From the NCBI GenBank assembly GCA_018398765.1, contig JAHBMJ010003907.1, positions 8,925 to 72,924 of the forward strand: a stretch of DNA of 64,000 bases, in the 5' to 3' direction. The notes beneath the pieces are model-generated. The model searched no databases. It was not told the origin of the DNA and saw nothing but the letters and a program-made list of their open reading frames with translations. A program made the position numbers and the translations under genes. The number at the start of each line of letters is the position of its first letter. The stretch's first letter is position 1. Positions 12,788-24,100 of the stretch are shown piece after piece. Source of the DNA: Chromera velia (taxonomy: Eukaryota > Sar > Chromeraceae).

Positions 12788-12849
12788 ATAGGATAGGATA
12801 AGATTTATGTTCCGGGTTGCCCCGCAGTCCACTGCTAGGCCTCGACTTG
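12788..12849 (-). mobile_element. LINE 3'-end fragment with (ATCCT)n tail
   Basis: Read on the minus strand, a segment that matches 55016-55058 ends in tandem ATCCT units, the short-repeat tail typical of some LINE 3' ends. Only about 60 bases remain, so this is a 5'-truncated insertion. The tail marks the 3' side and gives the orientation. Confidence 0.65.
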
Positions 12850-13877
12850 TCAGTTGGCAGTTGCATGTTATAAATCTAGCTAGCTTAGTATATAAGTATT
12901 TTAAAAGATATCTACAATTCACTGGGCAGTTGAAATGCAGTTGAATTCTTTAAAAGTTACGTAGTGATATGTAGTGATACATGGGCAAAACGCAGAACAT
13001 GTATGTCTGATCCTAGGTCTGATTCTATACTATGCTATATAATATCCTTCACTGGTAATGGGTATTTTCATAGAGATGTTCGACTCGCCAGATGTAATTA
13101 AGTTGCAGTCCATGATGATGCTAGGATTGAAAAATGTATGATCTACCACGTTTAAATGTATAACAATGCTAGAATCGCTGTTAGGCTGTTTTTATTTACC
13201 ATTACTCACCATGCAATCAACTTGCGTAAGAATCAGCCTCAGTCGTCTGCTGAGACTCTCCTCTAGACTCTCTCCTGGCTTGGAATTAATGAAACCGCGT
13301 AAGAGCAATAGTTTAATTGAAGATAAAAAAAGAGTTCTGCACGCCGCCCGTACAGTAGGATATTCCAGTTAAATTACCATCCCGGCCCGCTCTGATGGAC
13401 CCTGAGTCTTTATCAACCGGAACTGAACGTTTCCTTGTTTCACAAACCATAATGAGAGAGCATGCAATGAATCAATGATCGAAGTGAGTGAATAAATAAA
13501 TACCACTGAGCGAATGAAAGGGGCTACAGAAAGATGCAGGCGCGTCCTCTCATTCTCAACGGTAAGCTGATGACGTCATGTTGGGATAGAAGGGTAAATT
13601 TCAAATTTGATCGAACGCAGCGAGGCACAAGAGAACAAGCTCTAAGAAACGCCAGATCACAGCACGATCCACATATCTGCTCTTCGTCCCTCGCACCTCC
13701 CCCTTCTCCTTGTCTTCCTTCTTCTCCTACGACATTCCCTCCTTGAACCATCCTCCTTTGACCAACATTCTTTTCGTTTCTCATCCCCCCGTTCTCTGCC
13801 ACATTCTATGACACTCAAATTCATATTTCTCTCTCTCACTCCTCCCGAGGACCTGATACAGCCACGCGTGAAGAATC

Positions 13878-16042
13878 TCAACCCGCAGTCGACACGGTCG
13901 CGTTGCTCCTCATTCTCTTTGAGGGCACTGAGAGTTCTCCCTCCCCCTCTTGATTTTTGAAAGACCCGCTCTCACGCATCCGATCCTCCTCTTCGTCTTC
14001 CACCTCCTTCCCTCCCACAACGGCGGCTCCACGAAACTCGGGAGGGCGGTACACCCCCCCCCTTCCCCCCCGAGATCTTTCACCACCCTCCTCAACGCCC
14101 ACCCGGCGTCCCCCCAGCTTCCCCCCCCCGATCCACCGTCCGTTGCGTACACCCCCTATCATAAGCAGAATGCCAGGGGCAATTCCAAGCACCACCAACA
14201 AGCCGAAGGTGATCAGAAAGGCTGCCCTGTAGCACCCTGCCCCATAACAATACCCCTCCTGATCTGCCTGGCTATCGTACACCCGACCAAAAATAATCCC
14301 GCACACGGTCCCCATCACACCAGCAGCAGTCGTGGTAACCCCCCAGTTCAGCGCGTAGTTTTTGGACCCGAAAGCGTCAGAGAGGAAGGAAGCGTAAATC
14401 GAAAAAGTCGCACCATACGAAAGACCAGTCACAACCGTAGCGAAGAAGAGTGGACCTTTAGAAACAAACAAAATAGGTAGAAGTTGTGCAAAAGTCATAC
14501 AGGAAACCGCAACGAGAATGCAGACACGCCGCGGAATTGCAAAAAAGTGAAGGGCTCCATCTGAAGCCAGACCCATCAACACCCTTCCCAAAAAATTACA
14601 CAGAGACAAGGTAGACACAAGCCCCGTCTTGTACCTTTCCCACTCTGCCACACTCTCGTCTCCCACAGGACCGAAAAGACTTCTTCCCATGGAAGCTACA
14701 GAGTTAATGAACATCAATCCGGGACCCGTCACTGCTGCAAACATCAAATAAGTCAGCAGGAATTGTCTCGTTCCGATATCAAACCAACGTCCCTTTTCCC
14801 TCTCTTCCTTTGCGGCTGCATCCTCTTCCTCTTCCCTCATCGCCTCATATCCCCCCCTTTCCTCGTCCGCCTCCTCCTCCTCTGCACCAACACCTCCTGC
14901 CAATCTCCCCACCTCCTCCACGGGCTGGCTGGCTGTCCCGTTGCTGCCCTCAAGAGGGCTTCTTTCGGCCTTCCTGACGAAGAAGGCGGAAGAGCCGAAG
15001 GCAAACGCTGCGTACGAAGAGCCGAAATAGAAGAAGCTCAGCGCGTCTCCAGGGAAGAGCCAACCTGAGAATTCAGTCAAGGCAAGTGCCGACAGCCCAA
15101 AGGCTGCCATGAGGAAACCAAGGACGATTCCCTTCTTCTCTACAGGAGCGTTGAATGCGACCGTGTTGAGGGGACCCAAAAGCCCGAAGGCCGCTCCCAG
15201 GCACGCAAGGGTGTAGTACGTCGTCATGAATCCAACGTGCTTGAAGGGAAGTACGCCTCCGTACGTCAGCGCCATCAGCAGCTGGCCCCCCGCCCTGCGT
15301 CATACGCAAATGTACAGAGAGACATCCAGACACAAGGGGACTCTCTCTCTCTCTCTCTCTCTCACGCACGCACACACACACCCGCACACACACCCACACA
15401 CCCACCCACACCACACACACACACAGAGGAGGAGGAGAAGAGAGGTGACACAGTGTCTCAGTCGGCAGAAGAGGCCGTCAAAATGAAGGCCCGCCATGCA
15501 CGTCAACCCATGTATTCAGGCTTTCTTTCCTTCTTCCTGCCTGCCTCGTGTGATGCTCTCAGTGTTCTTTCTCCTCCCCCACACGTCCAGACACAAAGAG
15601 CCGATCGAGGTAACTCACATGAGTGCCCCTGCGAGGATCTGATTCCAGAAGATTCCCAGCACGGGAAGCAACCCGCCGGCCTGCACTCGAAGGATCATTA
15701 AGAGCAGATAAACGAGTGAGCAAGCATTGGGACACTCCGGGTTCGCGAACCGTGCGTGTGCGTGTGCGTGTGTGTGTGTGAGAGTAGTAGTGGGAGTAGT
15801 AGTAGTAGCAGGAACTAGGGCAGAGAGATAGCACTGACCAGAATTCCTCCAAAATAGACGCCATTGTTGCCGATTGCGGGAATGAGGTTCACCTCTGTTT
15901 GTGAGTAGTCGAGAGTCTCCTTCAGACTCTCAGAGTACACCCCATACGCGTACGGCCATCCTGCCATCAACAGGGCAAGCAGACCGAACACAAAGGTCAC
16001 ATAGGGAACCCAGCGGTGAGGGACAAGTATGAGCGAGTCCAT
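13878..16042 (-). CDS. Major facilitator superfamily transporter, nodulin-like/MCH1-like
   Basis: Exons in coding order: 16042-15839, 15680-15619, 15294-13878. They sum to exactly 561 codons (560 residues plus stop). The start MDSLILVPHR leads directly into the first membrane segment. Around twelve hydrophobic segments are visible, split by an acidic cytosolic loop (EEEEADEERGG, EEEEDAAAKEE) between segments 6 and 7. The cytosolic tail is charged. The first half has the Gly-rich TM1/TM2 pattern YGVYSESLKETL and GNNGVYFGG. The second half carries LGRVLMGLASD, the MFS loop signature. This layout recalls the nodulin-like/MCH1 branch, some members of which resemble monocarboxylate transporters; the substrate cannot be read from sequence. 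It is convergent with the channel gene and divergent from the zinc-finger giant. The upstream frame stays open to about 16147, so a longer N terminus is possible. Confidence 0.88.
15336..15425. repeat. (CT)n/(CA)n microsatellite in MFS intron 2
   Basis: A CT run followed by CA-type repeats lies between exon 3 (to 15294) and exon 2 (from 15619). A second run of TG/GA/TAG repeats lies in intron 1 at about 15755-15810. Confidence 0.9.
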
Positions 16043-16874
16043 GGTCCTCCAGCAAAGAGAGGAATGGGGGTTCAGAACAACGAGACGGAGAGACGGAAAG
16101 AATAGAGAGAGACGGGAAGGTAATCGACCAAACATACAACCATTCACACCTTCAGAACCACGTATTCACAGCCTGATCAGACCAAGGCATCACGTGCGCG
16201 CACTGTCTGGGAGAAGAATCACAGAATAACCTACCGTTAGCTGTGCCATCTTGTGCTTTGCCACTATTTGCCACCTCAAATTTCTTGCAGACTCCTGCGG
16301 GCCGTGCAGGGCCGAGTTGGGTGAATTTTCTGCGTCCTGCAGCATGCTCATAGAGCTCATCTCATGGCCCCGGCCGGAAAGCGAAGCGCGGGGGCCGCGC
16401 GCGCGTGCCATGCAGAAGGCCGGAAAACTTTTGTTGCCCTAGCTCAGCAAGTACAGATCTTTCCGACTGAGTCTCGTAATCATTGTTCGGGAGCCTCGAC
16501 GCTTGAACTGAATCCGACAAGGGCGATCGGTACACACATTTTCCGTACAAATTAAGAACAGGAAGGTAAATTCACTTGAGTTTGTTTCTTGTCTTGCCCA
16601 GTTTCTGCAGCAGCTCGGAAATGCACAAAAATCACCGAAAGCCATTTCCAACAAAAGGATGTTTGTGAGGAGTCTCGTTGAAAAGTTTGCCTGACAAAGT
16701 CTTCCTTCCTTCCGGGAGCAGAAGGAAGGTCGGATTTTTTCGTGGGTGAGGTCTTCCTCTCTTCTACGAATGGTGGGCACGGCCACACTCTGACTTCGTC
16801 AGTTTGGACCCTCTCCGCCTCTGTATCGAAGTGACCAGCCCACCCTTCGTTCCTGAGACTGTTGTTGTTGGAAG
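16043..16874. promoter_or_regulatory. Shared upstream region of two divergent genes
   Basis: The MFS gene and the zinc-finger giant are transcribed away from this 832-base interval, so promoters and 5' UTRs of both must lie in it unless upstream exons exist. I see no convincing TATA box or named element. A GC-rich patch rich in CG and GCGC lies around 16365-16415. Purine-rich sequence precedes the ATG at 16875. Confidence 0.5.
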
Positions 16875-17498
16875 ATGTCGGAGGACGGGCAACTTCTGAA
16901 TCTCGGAGATGCGCTTTCCGTTGGGGCCCAGCAGCAGATGAATGCTGAGCCTGTTGTGGATAGTCCTGCACTTCCAAGACAGACCAACGAGTGTTGGAGC
17001 CCTCTAGACATCCACAGCAGTCCCAGCCGAAGAGAGAGAGAAGCGGGAGATCCTCCTTCCGTTCCAATTGTTGCAGAGACAGATGCACAAACAGGGGAAG
17101 GGTGCGGGGACTCGGATTCGTCCTGCCTCTTTGACAGAGACCGAGATGACATTATTTTTCAAAGCTCCAGGCAGCCCTCTTCCCCTGCGCCCGCTAGAAA
17201 TTTCGACGATTCGAGGGCCACACCTCCGGGCCCTGCTGATGCATCGAGCCGTCTCCTCTCTCCTGCCCAACCGCGGACTGCCATTCTACGATCGATGCCA
17301 AGAAGCGTGAGAGGAGGGGGATTGCAGTCTGTCAGCATCACGAATGTCCTTCTGGCACCCTGTCCGCACTGCAGTAGGGGGTTCCTGCCCTCCAAAATCA
17401 AACAACACGAACAGATGTGCACAGCCAAGGTCGGTCAACGACAGATCGATGGATAGATGGATGGATGGATGAACAGATAGATAGATTTTTAGATAGAC

Positions 17499-17529
<31 letters not shown>

Positions 17530-20500
17530 CAGATGGATGGATAGATAGATAGACAGATAGATACATAGATAGATCGATGGATAGAGAGAAACAGAGTCAG
17601 GGTTCTCAAGCAAGCCAAGTCCGAGGATACAGAAGGAAGGCAGAAAGAGAAGAACTGACTCGGCTCCGATTCAGCAACGACACTCCAAATGAAGTCATGA
17701 ACGCAAAGCAGGGACGCCTCCTTTCGACCCTCTCGCTCTTCTTCACTTATCTTTCTGCCTGCTTATCTGTCTGTCTGTCTGTCTGTTTGTCTGCAGCTGG
17801 GCGTGTCGGGAGGAGGGGGGTCGTTGAAAGCGAATTCAACCGGGGAGACTGAGCACTCTGCGAGGCCTGTAGAGGGCTCAGCGGATGTGTTGGTGTTGGA
17901 TGGTGAGGGTCGGTCTGTTTCTGCAGCGTCTGCTTCGCTCTCTCGTTCTCTGTCCGTCTCCGGTCAGAATCCCCTTCTTTCCGTCTCCAGAGACGCCGCC
18001 GCCGCCGCATTGAAACGCAGTGCGAGCGCTGCAGAAGTTGAGGACACTGTGCAGAGAGAGAGAGAGGTGGCGGACTTCCACGGGTTGCTGGATACGGGGC
18101 TGACCGACCAGCAGCTGCAGCGTCAGTCTGCGGAGAGAGGGGGGGGGTCTGCAGAGGGTGGTGGTCTGTGGGTGTTCTCCCATGAGGGGGGAAGTGAGGC
18201 CGGCATGGAAGCAGATCCCTCCGCAGTCCTAGTAGAGAGAGAGGTGGGGGAAGAGGAAAATGTGCAGGGGGGTGCAAACAGACACTGCATGGGGCAGACT
18301 GAGACGGATGAAGGTCTTTCGGAGACGGGGAGCAAAACGCAGCAAGAGGAAGAAGCGTCAGAGCAGCCTGAGAGAGGCCCTCCCAATTCTCTGCTGGGAG
18401 AGTCAAGCTCTCAGCATGACTTCCCATGCACGTCTCTGCCCCCAGAGCCCCCTTTGAGTGTTGATGACAGCCTCGCACAAAGTGCTCCGCACAGCCCGAG
18501 AAGGCCGAGGGATGCGCTGTCCCCGCCCTTTCACGGTCAGTACAGTCATCTAGACAGGGAGCAGGGGGAGGACCGTGTCTCAGTGTCTGCCTCTGTTGGA
18601 GTTAGTGAGGTGGCGGTGCACAGGGGTCCCTTAGAAGAGACGCCCCAACCGTTGAACGTTCACCTAACAGAGACGGGGGAAAGGCTTGGCAGTGGTTCCC
18701 ATTCCACTGACAGTTATATGCCCAATTGGCGATTGTCGTCCCTGCACGCGCGTCTCACTTCCCGTCTCGCTCATAGATTCTCTTCTTCGGATCACGAACC
18801 ACACACCGGTTCACCCCACCATTCAGCGTCTGCAGCTTCTGCATCAGGCACACAGATGGGAGATGTGAAGGAGATGGACAGAGAAGGAGAAGGGGAGGGG
18901 CGAGAGGAGCCCTGCATGGAGAGAGAGGGACAGAGAAGATCCGCCTGTAGTGGGGGAAGAAGGAGAAGCAGTAACCGACGATCGGTGGGTTCTCTGGGAT
19001 CTCTTCCTCCCCCCCTTTCCCTCCTCCCTTCTTCAACAACCCCTGATATCCCCTCAGCACTCCCCATAGAGCCCCCTTCTGTGACTGATGAGACTGGAGG
19101 TTCAGGTTCCAAGTCTTACTCTCAGTCGGGAGAAATGAGGCTGCAGCCTCTGTCTCACGAGTCCTCTGAAAATGCATGCAGAGAACGAGAAGGCAGCCTG
19201 CAACCCAGAATTTCCCCTCCCTCTAACGCACCCGCAGCCAGAGACGCCACCTCAACTCGCGACGAATCCCCCCCCCCTCCCTCCGCAGCCGTTCCTCTCC
19301 TAGGATACTCAGGACACTCTTCAGCCCCCGCTCCCTCCGAGAATGCGCAGCACCTCCGAATCACTGTAGATGAATCCCTCGAGCAGCAGCAGCAGCAGCA
19401 GCTGGAGGGCCGATCTCTGGAAGAAGAAAAAGAGAATGTGAGAGGGATGAATTATGAGGAAGGCAGAGTAAGTGGTTCCTTCGGTGGAGGACCTCTCCAG
19501 TCCCAGCCCCAGCCGAGAGTTTCGCCCAAAGGTTCTGTGGTGGAGGGTCTGTGTGGTGTTTTTGAATCTGGGGTGGACCATCCCCGCGTGCTCCCTCCAG
19601 AGTCAGGGATGGTCGAGCCACCCGCAGGCCACGGCATGCCGCCATCGAGGCAGCAACAGTTTACACACACATTGGCTCCCGTCTCCCAGACCCAAGAAGG
19701 CCCCTCGAATATCATCTCCCCTGTCTCGCCACCCGTGCTTCGGGAGAGAGACTTCGTTGCCGAACACGCTGAGGCACAAGAGCGAGAGAAGGGGAAGGGA
19801 AAAGAAGAAGAGGAGTCACGACAGAGCCCTACTTTCCCTTCCGTGACCCCATCTGCTGCATCTGCAGGAGGGTCCAGGAGATCGAACCGCTCACGCACCC
19901 CGTCTCCTCCGTCCTCTGCGGGACAGAACAACCGACACCGGGAGGGAGGAACGAGCGACGCAACTGATTTCCGTCCCAGTAGACGAGGGAAGCGCAGAGG
20001 AGGGGGAGGAGGAGGAGGTGAGACACCTTCCCCCTTTCCCTCTGGCCAGGAAGGGGGTGACAGGGGGGAAGCAGATGGGGGGGGAGATTTTGATCTCTCC
20101 TTTTCTTTCTCCAAGGGAGGAAACTCAAATGCTCAAATTCTTGTTGCACCCCAGACACATGGAGGTGATGGTGGCGCTGGGGGTTATCATGATGAAACAG
20201 CTGAAGGCCTGAACACGGAGCGTTCTTCCGTCTCTCTCTTCGGTTCTTCACGAGGACCCCTTCCCCCCTCCTTGATGCATCCTCCTCCTGAGGCATCTTC
20301 GGCAGACAGTGCACATGATCATTTCAACCAGGGGGGCATTCAAGAATCTGAACTGTCGGCAGGTCCACTCAGGGAAGCCTATGCCTCAAACAGTAGTCGT
20401 GTCATCACTCTGCCACCCCCTGGCGGTTCCACCCCCCTCCCACACACACACAAACGAGACCAGATCCGAAATGGTGCTCATCCTGCTTCCCTACCCAGAG

Positions 20501-21130
20501 GTCGAGTCAACCCCACACACCCAGACATTGACCATACCCGCAGTGAGGGGGCAGCGACAGGCCCCCGGTATCAAGCCTACCCTCGACATGCCCATCCTCC
20601 CCTGTCTTCTGTGAGGGGTTCTAGGTCCTCCTCAGTTGCTGATGCGACTCCTCAGACAGCATTCGCCCTCCGAGTGCGGTCGGAGGTCCAAAGAAGAATG
20701 ACCCCCTCACCTGAGGGTCAAAATCAGATGCCCCCTTTCCGTCGCCACAACAGTTCAGGGTCAACTAGCGAGACCCCTTGCTCGACTACCGGGGCGGGCA
20801 CTGGAGGCAGACAGAGAGAAAGAGAAAGAGAAAGAGAAGGGGGCGCGGGGGCAGAGGCAGATTTTTCCGTTGAGAGGCCCCGAAGAGATCTGCGAGGGCT
20901 TCACAGCAAACACAGAAGCAGTAGCAGTGGCCCTGCTGACGTCTCCCAGTTGGCCAAATCCGTTGAGGCCCCCCCGATGCACGGGGGGGAGGCAACTCTG
21001 TCTGGCCGTTGCCGTTACGGGCATGGGGTGGAGCAGCAGCCCCACCTCTCTCTGAGCGAAGCTCGAGCCGTCACCGCGTTTTCTTCCTACAGAAAAGGGT
21101 CAGTTGGATTGCGTGAGGGTGGGTCTGGGT

Positions 21131-21174
<44 letters not shown>

Positions 21175-24100
21175 CGCGCTCGCTTTTCGCGACTTTCTCT
21201 TGGATTCAAAGCGTTAGATGAGAAAAGGCTGAAGTGTGCAAGAAGTGATTTTCGTCGCCTTCTTTCGTTCCGATGAGCAATCCCCCCTCCATTCCTTTTT
21301 TTTAAATATGATCTGCCCAGCTTTCTTTCGGGTTTCCATCTTCCCATGCACCCTCGCTTCTCGTGGCCTTTTATGACAACCAAGCGAGCAGGCAATTTCT
21401 TTCGTTTGTGAATTTCTCTCTCTCTCTCTCTGTGCGTTTCCACTCACCCTTTCTTTCAGTCATTCACTTCGGTGACTCCCCAGCCAGCGTTCAGTCTGTC
21501 GTTTCCGGGCTTTCTTTCCTTCTTTGTCCCTTGCCTCCCTCCCTCCTGTATGCAGTCTGTCCTCCCGGGCGTCCCCCCCCGGACTCTTCAAAGACGGCAG
21601 CCGACCGAAGCCGCTGCTCACAGACTTCCACGAGGAGAACGAATATGCGGGGGGTGGAGGCACCAGAGGGGGGCCGAGGGGGCAGTACGTGTACATGAGA
21701 GAGAGGGCCTGGAGTCTCACCCCCACTGGGAGGGGTCTGTTAGGGGGGTTGTTGGACGAGGGGGTAGGAGAGAGAGGGGTGATGCGAGGAGACGGTCGGA
21801 CACCAGGTTCGCAGTCTGTCGCCCTGCCTCTCCCTCTCCCCTCTGGAGTTCCTTTGCCGGAATCTCTAGACTCTACAGAGTGGGCCAGGTCGGCCTATTG
21901 GGGGAGGGGTGCCGGTAGAAAGGGAGAGAGAGACGCGCGTCCCCCCATGCACCCCATGCAGCCTCTAGGCGCCCCCCTCACATTCACTCGTCTTCAGGGA
22001 GAGCTTGCGTACATTGAGAACAACGACAGATCCCAGACAGGCGGGGGCCGTAGGGAGAGGTGGGTCTCCAGGGTGAACTGTGGGGGGCGGGATGTCGAGG
22101 GAGGTATGGGGATGTCGAAATTCTCAAATTCTGTGCGAGATGGGGATCATGAGGAGGACGAAGAACAGCCTGCTTTCGTCATTTTGAGCGAGTCAAGAGC
22201 GATGCAGCAGCAGGAAGAATTGGTTTCGTTGCGCCGGGAGGGCCTTAGAGAGTGGTCGAGCTGCTTCGAGAATCCTTCCGCTTTCTCCAACGGCCCCCGT
22301 GGTTGGGAAAGAGGCAGCAGCAGGTATGTGGGTCAACAACCAGCCTTTGCACCTCCGCAGAGGGAGCGTTTGTTGCGGCGGCCAGCATCGGTCCCGATCC
22401 GTACAGCGAAAGTGAAAGTGAAAGGCGATGATTGTGGGGGGGAAGAGGATCTCAGTGGTGAGCGAGGCCAGGCGGGGGGGTTGGGGGAGGAAGAATTCGC
22501 AAGCGGTGCGCAAGCCATTTGTCGTTTTCTTCATTCTTGTGGTGCTGGAGGGGGAGAGGGAGGGCGAGGGAGAGAGGCCTTTTCGACCCCCCCCGCCTCC
22601 TCATCAAATCTCCCCCTCACCCCCCCATTCAGGAGACACATGATAGACGACAGGCAGATCCTGCCTTCTGCTGCTGAGAGAAAAGAGAACGGTCAGAGGG
22701 AGAGGGAAACGGTGCTCCTCCAAACCCCCGGGTGTGTGGGTCTGGTTGGAAGGGAGGGGCTTGTTGCCTCTTCATGCCAGCAGGACGTTTCTTCTCAGAA
22801 GCCTTCCTTTAGGGGAAGCGGACGAGAAGGAGAAGGAGAGGAACAGGGAGGAGGCCGTTTGTTGGATCTTGCTGAAGTTGCAGTAAGTGACTCTCTGGAG
22901 GACCTCCGAGTCCTCTCTTCCCCGTCTCCTCCTTATCTTCTTCAAACTCAGCCTTCGCGTCATCACCATCATCATTGCATCAGTGGTGGTGGGAAAAGGA
23001 CAACGAGGGAGACGGGGGCAACAGAGCTACGCCACACCCCCGACCTTTCTTCCCTTCCTGTCGAATGTTTCCACACTCCAAACGTTCCCTTCAGAGGGGC
23101 AAGGGAGAAAGGAGACAAGCCGTCTCGCACAGCAGTAGGGGGGCGGGCGGATGGGTTGGAGTGTGAGGAATCAAACGAAGACATTGAGAGCACAATTGAT
23201 GCCTTTGTGGCCTCTGTGCGCCCTTCTTCTACCCGCTCCTCAGTGATGCCCCCCCCTTCCCCTCTCCTTCCCTCCGCATTCAATCAAGAACAGACAGAAA
23301 AAGAAGAGCCCTACCCAACCGAAAACGCCAAACCGCCGTCCCAACGTCGACCCTCCCTTTTCCCATTTAGCTCGGACACAAACATGGGAATCCCTAGTGA
23401 CGCATGTACAGCATGGGCTGACAAGGAAAGTTTTTGCCACGCTCAGTCCCAGACCCGTCTCTCAGGATATCCCCAAAACCAAAAGCCTCGGCCGAAGGAT
23501 TCTACCCCCCATCAACTTCCCCCCCAGCCTCACAGAGGTTCGGCAGAAGAAACCGGAATTTCTCTCTGTCGTCCGTCCGACGACTTGGAGAGAAGGCCCC
23601 GATCCCTTCTCAGAAAGGCGGTTGATGTCGAGTCAGTCAGAGAATCCTATCGGAGGGCCAAACTTGCGTGGGCCGCTCAGAGGAAGCGCGGAAGTTCGGT
23701 TTCTCACCCCGACTCCAAACCTCCCGCCGACATTGACAGACAGAGGGAGAGAGGAATGCTTCCTAAAGGGATTATTCAACATTCGTCTCTCTCCTCCGCC
23801 GCCTCCCCCTTTCGGTCTCGTAACATGGAGAACACCTCGGGGGGAAGGATGTCCATGCGTAAGTCCCAGACCCCCTCCTCTGAATGGTCTTCAAAGGCGC
23901 CAAGCAACAACGCGAAGAGTAAGGGAAGGGAGGGGGTAACACTAACACGGAGAAAAGAGACCAACAGAAAGACGCAGAAAGACATGATCTCGAAAGGAAG
24001 AGTACCGTCACAAAATCCCGGGGGGAGAGAGACAGAGCCTTCTTCCCAGATGTTCGATCGCCTGCACCCCCCGAGACCAGAACTGCGTGCCACCCTTGCC

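Larger units (their letters stand above)
11077..13877. other. Repeat-rich spacer between convergent genes
   Basis: No host gene is supported here. It holds trinucleotide runs (11405-11510), a pair of 134-bp direct repeats flanking an assembly gap, a copia-type fossil fragment, a LINE 3'-end fragment at 12788-12849, and AT-rich sequence from about 12530 to 13520. The channel gene and the MFS gene converge on it, so both 3' UTRs and poly(A) sites should lie at its edges. Small open frames in the pyrimidine-rich stretch 13520-13860 look like accidents of base composition. Confidence 0.8.

Noticed and set aside
13534-13881. Short frames on both strands before the MFS stop codon
   Set aside because: Pyrimidine-rich composition with no protein features; outside the phased exons.
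17286-17618. Minus-strand Ile/Ser/Tyr repeat protein
   Set aside because: Translation of GATA/GATG repeats in an intron.
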